Below, one piece after another: positions 59,531-64,000 of a stretch of DNA of 64,000 bases. The position numbers were made by a program, and so were the translations under genes. How positions within the stretch are numbered: the first letter of the stretch is position 1; every line of letters begins with the position of its first letter. A model generated the notes under the pieces. It worked only from the letters and a program-made list of their open reading frames with translations, made no database searches and had not been told where the DNA came from. The stretch comes from Aphis gossypii (lineage: Eukaryota > Arthropoda > Insecta > Hemiptera > Aphididae): the NCBI RefSeq assembly GCF_020184175.1, contig NW_026083064.1, forward strand, positions 83,175 through 147,174, read 5' to 3'.

Positions 59531-62001
59531 ATTTTATTACACTATAATATGTTAAAATCTCATAAATAAAAAAAATTTAGGTTTTTGACAAATATTCCAT
59601 CAAAATCACTAAAATAGTAAAATGTATAGATTATTTTGAGTTAGAAATTTTTAAAAATGTTTCTTTATAAATTTAAGAGTTGAAAATATAATAAAAACTT
59701 TCCCATAAGTTTCCCTGCTTTTATCAAAGCAGAAAAAGCTTATTGGAAATCATTTTTTTTTTTTATGAGCGTTTTAATACTTTTTAAATAGACATAGACA
59801 CATAGAATATTTATTTTTTAATGTAGGTATACTTGTAAATTAACAAAATTCTCATATACAGAACGACTTTTAGAATTTTTTCTATAATCAAAAACTATGA
59901 AACGTAGATATTTGAAATTTTCACCAAATGTTTAATTTATAATTTTCAATTGTTATTACGATAATCCTATTTATATCAGTATATCACCAATGTATCTACT
60001 ATTCAATTTTAATAAAATAAAGGCACTACAAATTATTAATTCACAAATATAATTAATACAAAATCAGGCATGTACCAGTTGCCCCCAAAGGTACCTTTTT
60101 TATACCAATCCCCCCAAACTACCTAGAGGAAAATGTATCAGTTGCCCTCACATGTTAATATGATATTCGATGAGAAATCTACACTAATACAACCTTGTTG
60201 TTATACTGAGTACTTTATGTTTTATTTTAAGAAATGGCCAAATATTTTATAATAACATAAACTTAATGTTGTCATAAATATTTTATTAGTTGATTTAAAA
60301 AATAAATTGAAAAAAAATACAAAAAAATACAAAGACATGGCTTTTGATCAACCTTTATCCGTATCGTAGAATCGTTCTCACTACCCCCGGGTTATTATGA
60401 GTTCCTACCTACCTATCAACTACACCTATTCAAATGATAATATGTAGCAAAATATGGTACTTAGGAGAATGTCAAATATAGATATGTAACCATTAAAAAA
60501 TTAATAATATAAAATAAACACAATTATATTAATATATTTTGTAAATAATATGTGTGGATCTTTATTGCTTTTAAATATATATTTTTACAATTCTACGTAT
60601 AAAGGCTGTATTATATTACAGTAAATTAAAAGAAAAAAAACTTAACTCTTTTATTATACATGAATATTTTAAGTAGGTATTAATTATTTTGTATTTTAAA
60701 TTATGAAAAAATATATAACTATTATTTTAAATTGCAATACAAACGCTATACTTACGTATTTCAGACATAATACTTACCTACAATTTAAAATTAAAATTAT
60801 AGTACATATCTCAATGATGCATACGCCATACATATTACCATTACCCAAAACTCTAAGAACTATAAGCGTTAGATCAGGTCAATCTTTTATACAACAACAT
60901 TTTAGGTTATTTTGTTTTTCATATTTTATTTTATTTCATATGCATGGAATCATGGAAATGAGGTTCACACCCGACAGTAAGAAAAACTTTACACAGTATG
61001 AATGGAGTTCTTGAATTACCAAAAATTATATTTATTATTTCACCAAATACCTATACAATTGTTTTAATTGATTTCCTAAATCACAAGCATACCTGGTTTA
61101 TAAGAAATTCCTTAAAGTTATATCGAAGTTGCTGAAAATATTTCATATTTTAGCCCGATAGGTAATGAATTAAACAAATGATGATTAAACTCATCAAAAG
61201 TTTTTAAAATTTTACACGATTCTATACGTTTAATAAGTCCGATTTTATACCTGTTTGGCTTAAAAAACGATTGACCATTAGAAAAAGACCGTTGATGACT
61301 GATGTTGAAATAACAACAGCGCGTTGTTAATTTTAACTCGATAGGTAGGTAGTCAAAATGAACATTTCATTAGCTAGTTAAAATGAACTAACTATAATTG
61401 CTAAGATAATTACATTTCGTGTTATTTTTAAGATATGAAGGTTTTATATTAACAAGATTATATTCAAATCAACCATATTAATAAAATGAAACAATTATAA
61501 TAACAATATTGTTATTTTAATATTAACTATAGTCAAACAATATGGTTTGAAGTTTGAATATACTCCTTTTGGTGTTAATTCAAGTACAAAATTTGTAAGT
61601 TTAACAACTACACTGTCAACAATATTGTCAAAAGTTAAATCAACACTAATATTTTTATGTGTGTAGGTACAAAACTATAGTCAAATTCATAATAGGTACA
61701 TGATCTAATTATAATGATAAGTGGCGGCATATTCAATATAATAATTAGTCAACAAAAAATAGTACAAAATTAAAAAGTATTATGTTTTTTTATAATTATT
61801 TATAAAACAGTAATTCACACTATTGACTCCAAACTTTCAGATTATTTTAAAATATTATAAGTTATATTCTTTTTGTATTAATTATCATAATTTAATATTT
61901 ATAATATTAATATTATTGATAAAAATGTTAGGGCGTTGAATAGGTAGGTAGTAGGTACTATTCAATATTATTGGACTTTATTATGATTGATTTATTGTAA
62001 T

Positions 62002-63101
62002 TACAAACATAAATTTAATTTTCCGGTAACCAGATTTTTTCAGAAATGTATTATTTTAATATTCTTCATTTTTCTATATTTTTCGCGCTCTAGGAAAAAC
62101 TGTTTTTTTTCCAAAAGTTTTCCTGAATTTTCGTCCCCCCTATGAAATATCTTAAGAGAACGCTACATCCGCATGAGTTATCTCCGTCTACTCTTACATA
62201 CATAAACAATAAACATAGTAAATTTCCGTTCGGAAAAATCAATCGTTATGCAATTACTTTTATTAGTGTTCTGCTTTACATTCCAAAACACATCGAGACG
62301 GTTCGACCGCAAGTCACTTCCAGACGGTTTTTAATCAGTTCGCAAATCGGTCTAGTCTGGCCCCTATAACGCGTTTTATATTTAAACCTATTTTATATTG
62401 GGTGTCGTGGTTCAATTACCGATCGGCTCCTGTTAGTCGGCAACCGACAAAACGCATCATCCAAAAAGTCTAGACATAGACAATACATATACGGGCGTAG
62501 TGCACTCTTAATTATTTTTATCATTAGGTAGTTTTATATCTTAGAATAAGTATACAATATACATAATACATAATTTGTAAAATTCTTCAGTATAGTTATA
62601 GTAGGTACATTTAACTATGTTCTATAGATTGAATTACCTGTAATTAGGTAATATACAGTGAACTGTAGACTGTACTTGTATATGTAACCTATACTATTAT
62701 AGGTATAGATATTATGGCTTAATATGGCATATAAGTTGTAGTCACTGTATAGTATATATTGTATACATATAACAACTTAAAATCTACACTTATTACTTTT
62801 TCTTATAAATTAATTACATATTTTATTTTATTTTATGTCGAGCTTAATGACTTAGACAACATTTTAATTTTAATTATGAACCCATTCAGAGGGGCTCGGT
62901 ATATTTTCGAAGAAATAAACAATAGTATCATAGAGGTTGATTGAGGAACAACTGGAAGGAGTTACTAGTGAAAAATAGTTACTTCCATAGTTCCATCAGG
63001 ATCAGATATCCACCAAAGTTATCTGAACAGTAAACGTAGTCAAACAGTCGACCGACGATCTATAGTTTTCAGACTTCTGCTAGATATTAAACAATTTTAT
63101 A
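62002..63101. other. Non-coding stretch right of the palindrome
   Basis: No gene is supported. A frame at 62142-62369 has no family signature. The sequence between about 62100 and 62470 is less AT-rich than its surroundings and may be an unidentified repeat. The last part should hold the promoter of the FLYWCH gene. Confidence 0.4.
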
Positions 63102-63992
63102 ATGAATCCAGTTGATCAAATCGAACCACCTCACCATGATCTACCGTTTTTTTCTAGACAAGTACGTGGTCTACGAGGGCGTTCAACAGTCTATATTGAC
63201 AATATGGGCTATGCTTATTACCAACACTCAACTACAAATAATATTCGGTAAATTTTTAAAATAATGTAAATCAAAATTGTTTTTTTTTTTTTTGTTTGTC
63301 CAGGGCTCGGATTTTATAGCACTAAAAGTAACTGAAATATGTGCTTTTATATGTCCTTTAAAATCTTAAAATTAGCGCTATAATATGCCTTAAAGACACG
63401 ATAAATAGCAAAAATTAAAATTTATTCTGTTCATTTATATATTTTATTTATTTATATTTATATAAAAAACAAATTATTGACTATAACTTCAAATAATTAT
63501 AAAATAAAACTGTCTTTAATATCTTTTCGATATTTTAAATTGCAACTAGAACATAGAATCACATTTTCAAGTTTTAAATATTTAAATTGAAAATGTTTTT
63601 TAATTACCTAAAAGTTTTTAATACAATATGAACAGGAACGAATACACAATTTATTCAATAGTTTACTCGTGTTAACATATTATATTCTTTTTAATTAAAG
63701 AATTCGTATAAAATATTTACATATTAATATTTAAATAAAAAATATTTATATATTTAATAATTTTATAATTAAGATATCTGAGATGCGAGAGAAGACGCTA
63801 TGACTGTCATGTCTGTGCTCAAATGCCCCTTTATGACAACGCTCCTATTACAATATCTTCCGCTCACACTCACAACCATATACCTACTCCACGTTATTCA
63901 ATCGGGATAAGACAATTTATGAATAGATTACGAGAAAGAGGAATGATGGAAAACATTGCACCACACTTAATAGTAGATCAAGAAGCTCACCT
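63102..63992 (+). CDS. FLYWCH zinc-finger gene, first two exons (continues beyond the window)
   Basis: Exon 1 (63102-63247) starts at ATG and reads MNPVDQIEPPHHD, then RQVRGLRGRSTVYIDNMGY. A GTAAAT donor and an acceptor AATTAAG at 63773 join in frame to exon 2 (63774-63992), which continues YLRCERRRYDCHVCAQ and later THNHIP. Together they form a FLYWCH-type zinc finger (Trp/Tyr-x-Cys, Cys and His ligands). Exon 2 then has RQFMNRLRERGM and ends at a GTAAGT donor. The frame is intact so far. Aphid FLYWCH proteins of this form are often MULE transposases or genes derived from them; what follows lies outside the window, so I do not assign a function beyond DNA binding. Confidence 0.75.
63301..63400 (+). 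repeat. Dispersed repeat in the intron, copy of the 9904 element end
   Basis: CAGGGCTCGGATTTTATAGC starts at 63301 and continues with ATATGTGC and TATGTCC-like words, as at 9904. It lies in the single visible intron of the FLYWCH gene. The matching right end is not seen before exon 2. Confidence 0.55.
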
Positions 63993-64000
63993 GTAAGTTA

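Larger units (their letters stand above)
57786..62001 (-). repeat. Right arm of the giant inverted repeat
   Basis: This is the inverted copy of 51824-56052, from GGTCATATAAGG at 57786 to TTATTGTAAT at 62001. The flanking sequences outside both boundaries are unrelated. Close similarity over more than 4 kb of unconstrained AT-rich DNA implies a recent duplication, ongoing gene conversion, or an assembly artefact. Confidence 0.92.

Noticed and set aside
62401..62470. GGTTCAATTACC resembling a tRNA or SINE B box
   Set aside because: No matching A box at the right distance, no cloverleaf and no A-rich tail; too weak for a tRNA or SINE call.
1..64000. CRISPR arrays, bacterial operons, ribosome-binding sites, rRNA genes
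   Set aside because: Introns, eukaryotic transposons and base composition show nuclear animal DNA; no regularly spaced direct repeats or rRNA sequence seen.

Overview
The window looks like nuclear DNA of an aphid or close relative. It is strongly AT-rich, genes have short spliced exons with GTAAGT-type donors, and the coding remnants belong to families typical of hemipteran genomes: BEL/Pao, Ty3/Gypsy errantivirus-like, P superfamily with THAP domains, hAT, FLYWCH-MULE and an R1-like LINE. The species assignment is inference. I see no clear single-copy host gene; nearly everything readable is a transposable element (TE), mostly broken.

Left third (1-11,740). A complete FLYWCH-MULE ('Phantom'-like) transposon runs from 613 to 9271. 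It has 8-bp target-site duplications (GAACAATT) and ends built from repeated GTAAATTCCGCCCG-like motifs. A full-length BEL/Pao retrotransposon (1114-7609; 254-bp LTRs, duplication ATTAG) sits inside the transposase coding sequence, which resumes in frame on the far side. Small repeats follow up to about 10.9 kb.

Middle (11,740-39,210). A Ty3/Gypsy element A starts at a tRNA-Lys-type primer site (11,743). Its reverse transcriptase (RT) is split by a solo LTR (13,880-15,211), and its RNase H is cut near 15,856, with the matching tail only at 34,154-34,556. Between these lie: an errantivirus-like element with gag, pol and an F-protein-type env (minus strand, 15,899 to about 24,203); a P-superfamily gene whose THAP exon carries an intact-ended hAT element (27,531-31,278); and a 5'-truncated LINE with a deleted RT core. 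After them come a YqaJ-type recombinase fragment, an 80-bp-arm fold-back repeat and a second, decayed errantivirus-like copy on the plus strand.

Right (39,678-64,000). A P-superfamily element with perfect 31-bp terminal inverted repeats (TIRs) occupies 39,678-43,790. Two halves of another P-like gene follow in swapped order (N-terminal half 46,132-47,560, C-terminal half 49,868-51,772), with a hAT MITE and a Gypsy protease fragment between them. Next is a very large palindrome: arms 51,824-56,052 and 57,786-62,001 around a 1.7-kb spacer. The spacer holds three MITEs, one nested in another and one with the same end motif as the left-hand MULE. The window ends in the first two exons of a FLYWCH-domain gene (63,102 onward).

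Most coding breaks are single-base shifts in A/T runs or single nonsense codons. The LTR pair of the BEL element (2 differences in 254 bp), the palindrome arms and the perfect TIRs suggest that several events are recent. Coordinates of insertion boundaries come from my own reading of duplicated flanks; family names come from motif recognition, not database search.
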